A stretch of DNA of 64,000 nucleotides from Protula sp. h YS-2021 (lineage: Eukaryota > Annelida > Polychaeta > Sabellida > Serpulidae). The notes below the pieces were generated by a model that worked only from the letters and a program-made list of their open reading frames with translations, was not told the DNA's origin and ran no database searches. The translations under genes and the position numbers were made by a program. Of the stretch, positions 1 through 10,647 are shown in pieces. The stretch covers positions 7,415,328 through 7,479,327 of the forward strand of contig OX457031.1 of the NCBI GenBank assembly GCA_949752745.1. The letters are read 5' to 3'. Each line of letters opens with the position of its first letter. The stretch's first letter is position 1.

Positions 1-40
1 AAATGTACAATGTATACGATTGTATAGTCAACGATGTAGG

Positions 41-1299
41 TATGTATAAACAACAGGAGTACAGGGTAACAGTAGTGATGGTTCACTCCTTGTTTTGCTA
101 GTCGACGTCTTCACAAACAACACGGCGATGCTGTCGCTGGTTTCACTCTTAATTTAACGTGTTGCTGGCCGATTGGGATTTACAAATAACTGGATGATGG
201 ATTACCTGGAGCAAAAGTTGATTCATCCAGTTACTGTGCGAAATATTCATAAATATCAACAGTACACTGTAACTTTGTGAGGATAACTTGTTTAGGTGAG
301 CGAGTTATTCGTAAGTAATACACCATGCTGTAGCTGATCTTGTGGTGAACTTGCTGCTCTGTTGGGCGAGGTATATATAAACGACATAATGGGGAGGGGC
401 TGGGATAGGGTGTAGGTTTGTAAATAGTATGATGGTAAACTTGTCCTGTAACTGGAGCAGTTATTCATAATCACTATGAGTACAGTGTATGTAGTATGTT
501 GATTAAAATCGCATGCGGGTTCGAACTAAAAAGAATTTTTTATATGTAATGGGGCGGCATTTACAAATATTTGTAAGTATTGATTCAACGATGCACTCGT
601 TACTCTGCTGGTCGAATTCTTCATAAACACTGCGATGCTGTAGCTGGTATGATGGGGAATTCGTCGTGCTGCTGGTGGCGGGGACGGGGGGAGGGGGTGG
701 GGGAATGGTTCTGTTTGTAAAAATAACTCACTGTGGCAAACTGATGTAGAGTGTATCTGATATGGTAAATACGTTGCGGAGGTGGTGTGTACACATAAAT
801 ATCTGGACGAGAGAACACTTGGAGCAATGAAAAAAATGTACAGTGTATATGATATGATGCCTTAGTCGACGCTGTAGGTATGTATGAACAACATGAGTAC
901 ACGGTAACTTTCCTGATGGTTCACTTCTTGTTTTGCTGGTCGACGTGTTCCAACAAGAACGGTTTTATTATATATGTAATGGTGGAGCATTTACAAATAT
1001 TTGTTAAGTATTGATTCAACGGTGCACTCGTTGCTCTGCTGGTCGATGTCTTCATAAACACCGCGATGCTGTAGCTGGTACTCGTGAACTCGTCGTGCTG
1101 CTGGTGGCGCGGGCGGGGGAGGGGGTGGAGAAACGGGAATGTTTGTACAAATAACTGAATGAGGGGAGTGAAGAACAGTGTATCTGATATGGTGAATATG
1201 TTGCGGAGATGCTGTGTATACATAAATATCTGGATGAGGGAACACTTGCAGCAATGAAAAAATGCACAATGTATACGATTGTATAGTCAACGATGTAGG
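41..1299 (+). repeat. Composite satellite unit 1 (17 subunits, 1259 bp)
   Basis: This is the clearest full unit. Subunits begin near 41, 111, 180, 245, 305, 371, 418, 461, 561, 620, 715, 790, 880, 991, 1050, 1141 and 1217. Nearly all start with a variant of ATNNATAAAYAAC and many end with a variant of CTGYTGGTCGAYG, so they look like one ancient unit of about 65-75 bp that diverged and was then amplified as a block. Subunits 9-12 (561-879) are near-duplicates of 14-17 (991-1299), and 13 resembles 1. Subunits 10 and 15 carry the G-rich block. The next unit starts at 1300. Confidence 0.85.
1105..1129 (+). other. Representative G-rich block with G-quadruplex potential
   Basis: The block reads as runs of three to five G separated by one base (pattern GGCGCGGGCGGGGGAGGGGG). 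Equivalent blocks occur about 58 times in the homogeneous array, spaced alternately about 430 and 830 bp apart, with the G strand always on +. Variants include GGGGACGGGGGGAGGGGG near 684 and a 12-G run near 25507. At least four G-runs lie within 25-30 bases, which fits the usual quadruplex pattern. Formation in vivo is inference. Confidence 0.7.
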
Positions 1300-2549
1300 T
1301 ATGTATAAACAACAGGAGCACAGGGTAACAGTCCTGATGGTTCACTCCTTGTTTTGCTAGTCGACGTCTTCACAAACAACACGGCGATGCTGTCGCTGGT
1401 TTCACTCTTAATTCAACGTGTTGCTGGCCGATTGGGATGTACAAATAACTGGATGTGGGAATACCTGGAGCAAAAGTTGATTCATCCAGTTACTGTGCGA
1501 AATATTCATAAATATCAACAGTACACTGTAACTTTGTGAGGATAACTTGTTTAGGTGAGCGAGTTATTCATAAGTAATATACCGTGCTGTAGCTGATCTT
1601 GTGGTGAACTTGTTGCTCTGTCGGGCGAGGTATATATAAACGACATAATGGGGAGGGGCTGGGATAGGGTGTAGGTTTGTAAATAGTATGATGGTAAACT
1701 AGTCCTGTAACTGGAGCAGTTATTCATAATCACTATGAGTACAGTGTATGTGGTATGTTGATTAAAATCGCATGCTGGTTCGAACTAAAAAGAATCTTTT
1801 ATATGTAATGGGGGAGCATTTGCAAATATTTGTAAGTATTGATTCAATGATGCACTCGTTACTCTGCTGGTCGAATTCTTTATAAACACCGCGATGCTGT
1901 AGCTGGTATGATGGTGAACTCGTCGTGCTGCTGGTGGCGGGGACGGGGGTGGGGGTGGGGGAATGGTACTGTTTGTAAAAATAACTCACTGTGGCAAACT
2001 GATGTAGAGTGTATCTGATATGGTAAATATGTTGCGGAGGTGGTGTGTATACACAAATATCTGGATGAGAGAACACTTGGAGCAATGAAAAAATTGTACA
2101 GTGTATATGATTCCTTAGTCGACGCTGTAGGTATGTATGAACAACATGAGTACACGGTAACTATCCTGATGGTTCACTTCTTGTTTTGCTGGTCGACGTG
2201 TTCCAACAAGAACGGTTTTATTATATATGTAATGGTGAAGCATTTACAAATATTAGTTAAGTATTGATTCAACGGTGCACTCGTTGCTCTGCTGGTCGAT
2301 GTCTTCATAAACACCGTGATGCTGTAGCTGGTACTCGTGAACTCGTCGTGCTGCTGGTGGCGGGGGCCATAGAGGGGATGGAGAAACGGGAATGTTTGTA
2401 CAAATAATTGAATGAGGGGGTGAAGAACATTGCATCTGATATGGTGAATACGTTGCGGAGGTGGTATCTATACATAAATATCTGGATGAGGGAACACTTG
2501 GAGCAATGAAAAAATGTACAATGTACGATTGTATAGTCAACGATGTAGG
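1300..2549 (+). repeat. Composite satellite unit 2 (1250 bp)
   Basis: It repeats the 17-subunit order of the preceding unit, with small indels and substitutions. The G-rich block near 2360 is the shorter variant (GGCGGGGGCCATAGAGGGG) that also marks the last cassette before most L2 insertions. The unit is followed by a partial third unit (2550-2734) that keeps subunits 1-2 and the start of 3, then jumps to the subunit carrying the L2 insertion. Confidence 0.8.
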
Positions 2550-2734
2550 TATGTATAAACAACAGGAGTACAGGGTAACAGTCCTGAGGGTTCACTCCTT
2601 GTTTTGCTAGTCGACGTCTTCAGACACACGGCGATGCTGTCGCTGGTTTCACTCTTAATTCAACGTGTTGCTGACCGATTGGGATTTACAAATAACTGGA
2701 TGACTGTCTAGTCGACGCTGTACGTATGTATAAA
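2550..2734 (+). repeat. Partial satellite unit, left flank of L2 copy 1
   Basis: It holds subunits 1-2 and the beginning of subunit 3 with a short deletion (TTCAGACACACGG instead of TTCACAAACAACACGG). It then fuses at GGATGACTGTCTAGTCGACG to the subunit that received the L2 insertion. The same fusion recurs before copies 2-5, so it arose before the superunit was amplified. Confidence 0.75.

Positions 2735-2782
<48 letters not shown>
2735..2782 (+). repeat. (CAT)16 microsatellite, 3' tail of L2 copy 1
   Basis: Sixteen perfect CAT units (ATG on the LINE strand). The tail length differs between L2 copies: 16, 19, 18, 19, 19, 14, 18, 20, 16 (imperfect), 9 and a CATAAT-interrupted form. The apparent poly-histidine frames across these tracts are not genes. 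Confidence 0.95.
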
Positions 2783-3790
2783 ATTGGTTTTTATAGTGCG
2801 CTTATTCAGCTTCCGCACCTAAGCGCATTACATACTAGTTAATTATCCAATTCCTAAAATGTTTGTGACTAGAATATACTAAAATACTGATTTAGATCAT
2901 TAAAAATTATACGCTTTCTTAAGGAGATGTGTTTTAAGTGCTTTCTTTAAACATGAAATATCCTCAGTTTGTCGCAGCTGTATTGAAAGTTCGTTCCAAA
3001 TTCGAGGTGACACATTAGAAAAGGCCCGATATCCATATTTCGGTATTTCGATTTTTCGAGCACGTTTGTGTCGGACGACCTTAAATCCCTACTTGGCTGA
3101 TACAAGGATACTAAGTTATTCAAATAAACAGGACCAGATTTGAAGACACATCCATGAGTTATTGTTAAAACTTTAAAGGTTATTCTGTATTCCATCGGAA
3201 GCCAGTGCAACTTCACCAAGTATGGAGTGATGTGTTCATGCTTTGATATTCTAAAAATCAGTCTTGCGGCAAAGTTCATCCCCTCTTGAAGGCGTTTTGT
3301 CTTGGATTTTGGAAGGCCAATGTACAAACTATTGCAGAAATCAAGCCGACTGATAACAAGAGCATGTACTAACGCTTTAGCAACTTCTGCGTCAATAAAT
3401 CTGCGGATTTTCCATATCCACGAGATGAAGAAGAAACACGCTTTACATGCGGTGGCTATGTGTATGCTCATCCATTTCGTTCTCGATGGTGATGCGAGAT
3501 TTTTCGCACTGACGACGAACACATATATCAACAGAGTTTAATAAATATTTTGACTTTTATTCTTACTCGATAATATCAAAAATTCTGTTTTCATCCAGGA
3601 CGCAACTTTCTCGATACCTTGTGACACTTTGGAAGCTGCAGGTTGTAGTTCGAGAGGGTGTCGACGGACTTTCATAATCTATGTATCATCGGCATATATG
3701 TGGTAGAGCAGTAGTAACATGCGTAGCAGTCGACCCATCGGTTGCGTGTAGTCGTTGTAGAACTCTAAACCAGGCATGGATCCCTGAGGC
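2735..3790 (-). mobile_element. L2/CR1-like LINE fragment, copy 1 (5'-truncated, co-amplified with satellite)
   Basis: Read on the minus strand, the fragment starts at the RT motif PQGS, continues through HIYADDT (the catalytic YADD box) and the C-terminal RT region (KIRRFIDAEVAKALVHAL, SRLDFCNSLYIGLPKSK, ITPYLVKLHWLPMEYRI), and ends in a 3' UTR and a (CAT)16 tail on + (2735-2782). These are hallmarks of L2/CR1-type reverse transcriptases. GCGCTTA (2798-2804) and TAAGCGC (2820-2826) form a 3' hairpin as in L2-like elements. The coding part is broken: a TAG replaces the Q codon after YADDT, and a frameshift changes LEKIEIPKYGY to LEKSKYRNMD. The longest remnant frame is 2947-3531 (194 codons). 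The flanks share TATGTATAAAC, probably the target-site duplication. EN and the RT N-terminus are absent, so it cannot move by itself. Confidence 0.88.
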
Positions 3791-4647
3791 TGTATGTATA
3801 AACAACAGGAGTACACGGTAACTATCCTGATGGTAAATTTCTTGTTTTCCTTGTCGACGTGTTCCAACAAGAACAGTTTTATTATATATGTAATGGTGGA
3901 GCATTTACAAATATTTGTTAAGTATTAATTCAACGGTGCACTCGTTACTCTGCTGATCGATGTCTTCATAAACACCGCGATGCTGTAGCTGGCATAATGG
4001 TGAACTCGTCGTGCTGCTGGTGGCGGGGACAGGGGGAGGGGGTAGGGGAATGGTACTGTTTGTAAAAATAACTCACTGTGGCAACTGATGTAGAGTGTTT
4101 CTGATATGGTAAATATGTTACGGAGGTGGTTTGCATACATCAATATCTGGATGAGGGAACACTTGGAGCAATGAAAAAATTGTACAGTGTATATGATTCC
4201 TTAGTCGACGCTGTAGGTATGTATGAACAACATGAGTACACGGTAACTATCCTGATGGTTCACTTCTTGTTTTGCTGGTCGACGTGTTCCAACAAGAACG
4301 GTTTTACTATATATGTAATGGTGGAGCATTTACAAATATTTGTTAGTATTGATTCAACAGTGTACTCGTTGCTCTGCTGGTCAATGTCTTCATCAACACC
4401 GCGATGCCGTAGCTGGTACTCGTGAACTCGTCGTGCTGCTGGTGGCGCGGGCGGGGGAGGGGGTGGAGAAATGGGAATGTTTGTACATATAACTGAATGA
4501 GGGGAGTGAAGAACAGTGTATCTGATATGGTGAATATGTTGCGGAGATGATGCGTATACATAAATATCTGGATGAGGGAACACTTGCAGCAATGAAAAAA
4601 TGTACAATGTATACGACTGTATAGTCAACGATGTAGGTATGTATAAA

Positions 4648-4720
4648 GTTAGTTAGTTAGTTATTTGATTGGTTTAACGACACCGCCAACCTGTTGTAGG
4701 TCATATTGTGTCATTCCTGG
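4648..4720 (-). mobile_element. 73 bp extreme 5'-truncated tail of the I/Nimb-like LINE
   Basis: The segment begins on + with GTTAGTTAGTTAGTTATTTG and ends with GTGTCATTCCTGG. It matches, apart from one base, the 3' terminus of the long retrotransposon at 46755-50607, including the TTAG-repeat tail and the GGTTTAACGACACCGCC box. It is flanked by perfect direct repeats TATGTATAAA (4638-4647 and 4721-4730), so it is a genuine retrotransposition product of only 73 bp, not a rearrangement remnant. Confidence 0.88.
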
Positions 4721-6155
4721 TATGTATAAACAACAGGAGCACAGGGTAACAGTCCTGATGGTTCACTCCTTATTTTGTTAGTCGACGACTTCACAAACAA
4801 CACGGCGATGCTGTCGCTGGTTTCACTCTTACTTCAACGCGTTGCTGGCCGATTGGGATTTACAAATAACTGGATGAGGGAATACCTGGAGCAAAAGTTG
4901 ATTCATCCAGTTACTGGGCGAAATATTCATAAATATCAACAGTACACCGCAACTTTGTGAGGATAACTTGTTTAGGTGAGCGAGTTATTCATAAGTAATA
5001 TACCGTGCTGTAGCTGATCTTGTGGTGAACTTGTTGCTCTGTTGGGCGAGGTATATATAAACGACATAATGGGGAGGGGCTGGGACAGGGTGTAGGTTTG
5101 TAAATAGTATGATGGTAAACTTGTCCTGTAACTGGAGCAGTTATTCATAATCACTATGAGTACAGTGTATGTAGTATGTTGATTAAAATCGCATGCTGGT
5201 TCGAACTAAAAAGAATTTTTTATATGTAATGGGGCAGCATTTACAAATATTTGTAAGTATTGATTCAACGATGCACTCGTTACTCTGCTGGTCGAATTCT
5301 TCATAAACACCGCGATGCTGTAGCTGGTATGATGGTGAACTCGTCGTGCTGCTGGTGGCGGGGACGGGGGTGGGGGTGGGGGAATGGTACTGTTTGTAAA
5401 AATAACTCACTGTGGCAAACTGATGTAGAGTGTATCTGATATGGTAAATATGTTGCGGAGGTGGTGTGAAAACACAAATATCTGGATGAGAGAACACTTG
5501 GAGCAATGAAAAAATTGTACAGTGTATATGATTCCTTAGTCGACGCTGTAGGTATGTATGAACAACATGAGTACACGGTAACTATCCTGATGGTTCACTT
5601 CTTGTTTTGCTGGTCGACGTGTTCCAACAAGAACGGTTTTATTATATATGTAATGGTGAAGCATTTACAAATATTAGTTAAGTATTGATTCAACGGTGCA
5701 CTCGTTGCTCTGCTGGTCGATGTCTTCATAAACACCGTGATGCTGTAGCTGGTACTCGTGAACTCGTCGTGCTGCTGGTGGCGGGGGCCATAGAGGGGAT
5801 GGAGAAACGGGAATGTTTGTACAAATAATTGAATGAGGGGGTGAAGAACATTGCATCTGATATGGTGAATACGTTGCGGAGGTGGTATCTATACATAAAT
5901 ATCTGGATGAGGGAACACTTGGAGCAATGAAAAAATGTACAATGTACGATTGTATAGTCAACGATGTAGGTATGTATAAACAACTGGAGTACAGGGTAAC
6001 AGTCCTGAGGGTTCACTCCTTGTTTTGCTAGTCGACGTCTTCAGACACACGGCGATGCTGTCGCTGGTTTCACTCTTAATTCAACGTGTTGCTGACCGAT
6101 TGGGATTTACAAATAACTGGATGACTGTCTAGTCGACGCTGTACGTATGTATAAA

Positions 6156-6212
<57 letters not shown>

Positions 6213-7220
6213 ATTGGTTTTTATAGTGCGCTTATTCAGCTTCCGCACCTAAGCGCATTACATACTAGTTAATTATCCAATTCCTAAAATGTTTGTGACT
6301 AGAATATACTAAAATACTGATTTAGATCATTAAAAATTATACGCTTTCTTAAGGAGATGTGTTTTAAGTGCTTTCTTTAAACATGAAATATCCTCAGTTT
6401 GTCGCAGCTGTATTGAAAGTTCGTTCCAAATTCGAGGTGACACATTAGAAAAGGCCCGATATCCATATTTCGGTATTTCGATTTTTCGAGCACGTTTGTG
6501 TCGGACGACCTTAAATCCCTACTTGGCTGATACAAGGATACTAAGTTATTCAAATAAACAGGGCCAGATTTGAAGACACATCCATGAGTTATTGTTAAAA
6601 CTTTAAAGGTTATTCTGTATTCCATCGGAAGCCAGTGCAACTTCACCAAGTATGGAGTGATGTGTTCATGCTTTGATATTCTAAAAATCAGTCTTGCGGC
6701 AAAGTTCATCCCCTCTTGAAGGCGTTTTGTCTTGGATTTTGGAAGGCCAATGTACAAACTATTGCAGAAATCAAGCCGACTGATAACAAGAGCATGTACT
6801 AACGCTTTAGCAACTTCTGCGTCAATAAATCTGCGGATTTTCCATATCCACGAGATGAAGAAGAAACACGCTTTACATGCGGTGGCTATGTGTATGCTCA
6901 TCCATTTCGTTCTCGATGGTGATGCGAGATTTTTCGCACTGACGACGAACACATATATCAACAGAGTTTAATAAATATTTTGACTTTTATTCTTACTCGA
7001 TAATATCAAAAATTCTGTTTTCATCCAGGACGCAACTTTCTCGATACCTTGTGACACTTTGGAAGCTGCAGGTTGTAGTTCGAGAGGGTGTCGACGGACT
7101 TTCATAATCTATGTATCATCGGCATATATGTGGTAGAGCAGTAGTAACATGCGTAGCAGTCGACCCATCGGTTGCGTGTAGTCGTTGTAGAACTCTAAAC
7201 CAGGCATGGATCCCTGGGGC
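6156..7220 (-). mobile_element. L2/CR1-like LINE fragment, copy 2
   Basis: Nearly identical to copy 1, with a (CAT)19 tail (6156-6212). It carries the same frameshift in the C-terminal RT region (remnant frame 6377-6961) and the same TAG after YADDT near 7109. The PQGS end at 7211-7220 reads CCCTGGGGC rather than CCCTGAGGC. Confidence 0.88.
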
Positions 7221-8077
7221 TGTATGTATAAACAACAGGAGTACACGGTAACTATCCTGATGGTAAATTTCTTGTTTTCCTTGTCGACGTGTTCCAACAA
7301 GAACAGTTTTATTATATATGTAATGGTGGAGCATTTACAAATATTTGTTAAGTATTAATTCAACGGTGCACTCGTTACTCTGCTGATCGATGTCTTCATA
7401 AACACCGCGATGCTGTAGCTGGCATAATGGTGAACTCGTCGTGCTGCTGGTGGCGGGGACAGGGGGAGGGGGTAGGGGAATGGTACTGTTTGTAAAAATA
7501 ACTCACTGTGGCAACTGATGTAGAGTGTTTCTGATATGGTAAATATGTTACGGAGGTGGTTTGCATACATCAATATCTGGATGAGGGAACACTTGGAGCA
7601 ATGAAAAAATTGTACAGTGTATATGATTCCTTAGTCGACGCTGTAGGTATGTATGAACAACATGAGTACACGGTAACTATCCTGATGGTTCACTTCTTGT
7701 TTTGCTGGTCGACGTGTTCCAACAAGAACGGTTTTATTATATATGTAATGGTGGAGCATTTACAAATATTTGTTAGTATTGATTCAACGGTGTACTCGTT
7801 GCTCTGCTGGTCAATGTCTTCATCAACACCGCGATGCCGTAGCTGGTACTCGTGAACTCGTCGTGCTGCTGGTGGCGCGGGCGGGGGAGGGGGTGGAGAA
7901 ATGGGAATGTTTGTACATATAACTGAATGAGGGGAGTGAAGAACAGTGTATCTGATATGGTGAATATGTTGCGGAGATGATGCGTATACATAAATATCTG
8001 GATGAGGGAACACTTGCAGCAATGAAAAAATGTACAATGTATACGACTGTATAGTCAACGATGTAGGTATGTATAAA

Positions 8078-8150
8078 GTTAGTTAGTTAGTTATTTGATT
8101 GGTTTAACGACACCGCCAACCTGTTGTAGGTCATATTGTGTCATTCCTGG
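8078..8150 (-). mobile_element. Second copy of the 73 bp LINE tail (duplicated with superunit)
   Basis: Identical in position and target-site duplications (TATGTATAAA at 8068-8077 and 8151-8160) to the copy at 4648-4720. It arose by duplication of the superunit, not by a second insertion. Confidence 0.88.
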
Positions 8151-9585
8151 TATGTATAAACAACAGGAGCACAGGGTAACAGTCCTGATGGTTCACTCCT
8201 TATTTTGTTAGTCGACGACTTCACAAACAACACGGCGATGCTGTCGCTGGTTTCACTCTTACTTCAACGCGTTGCTGGCCGATTGGGATTTACAAATAAC
8301 TGGATGAGGGAATACCTGGAGCAAAAGTTGATTCATCCAGTTACTGGGCGAAATATTCATAAATATCAACAGTACACCGCAACTTTGTGAGGATAACTTG
8401 TTTAGGTGAGCGAGTTATTCATAAGTAATATACCGTGCTGTAGCTGATCTTGTGGTGAACTTGTTGCTCTGTTGGGCGAGGTATATATAAACGACATAAT
8501 GGGGAGGGGCTGGGACAGGGTGTAGGTTTGTAAATAGTATGATGGTAAACTTGTCCTGTAACTGGAGCAGTTATTCATAATCACTATGAGTACAGTGTAT
8601 GTAGTATGTTGATTAAAATCGCATGCTGGTTCGAACTAAAAAGAATTTTTTATATGTAATGGGGCAGCATTTACAAATATTTGTAAGTATTGATTCAACG
8701 ATGCACTCGTTACTCTGCTGGTCGAATTCTTCATAAACACCGCGATGCTGTAGCTGGTATGATGGTGAACTCGTCGTGCTGCTGGTGGCGGGGACGGGGG
8801 TGGGGGTGGGGGAATGGTACTGTTTGTAAAAATAACTCACTGTGGCAAACTGATGTAGAGTGTATCTGATATGGTAAATATGTTGCGGAGGTGGTGTGAA
8901 AACACAAATATCTGGATGAGAGAACACTTGGAGCAATGAAAAAATTGTACAGTGTATATGATTCCTTAGTCGACGCTGTAGGTATGTATGAACAACATGA
9001 GTACACGGTAACTATCCTGATGGTTCACTTCTTGTTTTGCTGGTCGACGTGTTCCAACAAGAACGGTTTTATTATATATGTAATGGTGAAGCATTTACAA
9101 ATATTAGTTAAGTATTGATTCAACGGTGCACTCGTTGCTCTGCTGGTCGATGTCTTCATAAACACCGTGATGCTGTAGCTGGTCCTCGTGAACTCGTCGT
9201 GCTGCTGGTGGCGGGGGCCATAGAGGGGATGGAGAAACGGGAATGTTTGTACAAATAATTGAATGAGGGGGTGAAGAACATTGCATCTGATATGGTGAAT
9301 ACGTTGCGGAGGTGGTATCTATACATAAATATCTGGATGAGGGAACACTTGGAGCAATGAAAAAATGTACAATGTACGATTGTATAGTCAACGATGTAGG
9401 TATGTATAAACAACTGGAGTACAGGGTAACAGTCCTGAGGGTTCACTCCTTGTTTTGCTAGTCGACGTCTTCAGACACACGGCGATGCTGTCGCTGGTTT
9501 CACTCTTAATTCAACGTGTTGCTGACCGATTGGGATTTACAAATAACTGGATGACTGTCTAGTCGACGCTGTACGTATGTATAAA

Positions 9586-9639
<54 letters not shown>

Positions 9640-10647
9640 ATTGGTTTTTATAGTGCGCTTATTCAGCTTCCGCACCTAAGCGCATTACATACTAGTTAAT
9701 TATCCAATTCCTAAAATGTTTGTGACTAGAATATACTAAAATACTGATTTAGATCATTAAAAATTATACGCTTTCTTAAGGAGATGTGTTTTAAGTGCTT
9801 TCTTTAAACATGAAATATCCTCAGTTTGTCGCAGCTGTATTGAAAGTTCGTTCCAAATTCGAGGTGACACATTAGAAAAGGCCCGATATCCATATTTCGG
9901 TATTTCGATTTTTCGAGCACGTTTGTGTCGGACGACCTTAAATCCCTACTTGGCTGATACATGGATACTAAGTTATTCAAATAAACAGGACCAGATTTGA
10001 AGACACATCCACGAGTTATTGTTAAAACTTTAAAGGTTATTCTGTATTCCATCGGAAGCCAGTGCAACTTCACCAAGTATGGAGTGATGTGTTCATGCTT
10101 TGATATTCTAAAAATCAGTCTTGCGGCAAAGTTCATCCCCTCTTGAAGGCGTTTTGTCTTGGATTTTGGAATGCCAATGTACAAACTATTGCAGAAATCA
10201 AGCCGACTGATAACAAGAGCATGTACTAACGCTTTAGCAACTTCTGCGTCAATAAATCTGCGGATTTTCCATATCCACGAGATGAAGAAGAAACACGCTT
10301 TACATGCGGTGGCTATGTGTATGCTCATCCATTTCGTTCTCGATGGTGATGCGAGATTTTTCGCACTGACGACGAACACATATATCAACAGAGTTTAATA
10401 AATATTTTGACTTTTATTCTTACTCGATAATATCAAAAATTCTGTTTTCATCCAGGACGCAACTTTCTCGATACCTTGTGACACTTTGGAAGCTGCAGGT
10501 TGTAGTTCGAGAGGGTGTCGACGGACTTTCATAATCTATGTATCATCGGCATATATGTGGTAGAGCAGTAGTAACATGCGTAGCAGTCGACCCATCGGTT
10601 GCGTGTAGTCGTTGTAGAACTCTAAACCAGGCATGGATCCCTGGGGC
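9586..10647 (-). mobile_element. L2/CR1-like LINE fragment, copy 3
   Basis: (CAT)18 tail (9586-9639), remnant RT frame 9804-10388, shared frameshift and shared TAG after YADDT near 10536. Private changes give CNSLYIGIPKSK instead of CNSLYIGLPKSK and LVSMYQ instead of LVSLYQ. Confidence 0.88.

Larger units (their letters stand above)
2735..6155 (+). repeat. Superunit 1 (3421 bp: L2 fragment plus 2365 bp of satellite)
   Basis: The next superunit repeats it almost base for base, and the 9 bp length difference is exactly three CAT triplets in the LINE tail. The satellite part (3791-6155) and that of superunit 2 (7221-9585) are both 2365 bp. I noticed only a handful of substitutions, for example GGACCAG/GGGCCAG near 3144/6564 and CTATATATG/TTATATATG near 4308/7738. 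Both contain the 73 bp LINE tail insertion. This indicates a very recent duplication, or an assembly question worth testing. Confidence 0.9.
6156..9585 (+). repeat. Superunit 2 (3430 bp)
   Basis: Same composition as superunit 1, including the 73 bp LINE tail at 8078-8150 exactly 3430 bp downstream of the first. The next superunit lacks that insertion at the corresponding site near 11490, so superunits 1 and 2 are sister copies. Confidence 0.9.

Noticed and set aside
365..400. TATATAAA box followed by ATAATGGGGAGGGG as a repeated promoter
   Set aside because: TATATATAAACGAC is the normal start of subunit 6, a variant of the ATNNATAAA motif found in nearly all subunits, and no conserved downstream transcript feature is visible.
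1052..1345. Recurrent 60-130 codon proline-rich minus-strand frames throughout 0.3-46.6 kb
   Set aside because: They are translations of satellite subunits across the G-rich block. Frames shift freely between copies and many start or stop at variable sites, so no coding constraint is visible.
2735..3790. Independent repeated insertions of L2 elements at a preferred site
   Set aside because: All full copies share the same 5' truncation point and diagnostic mutations, which fits one insertion followed by amplification.
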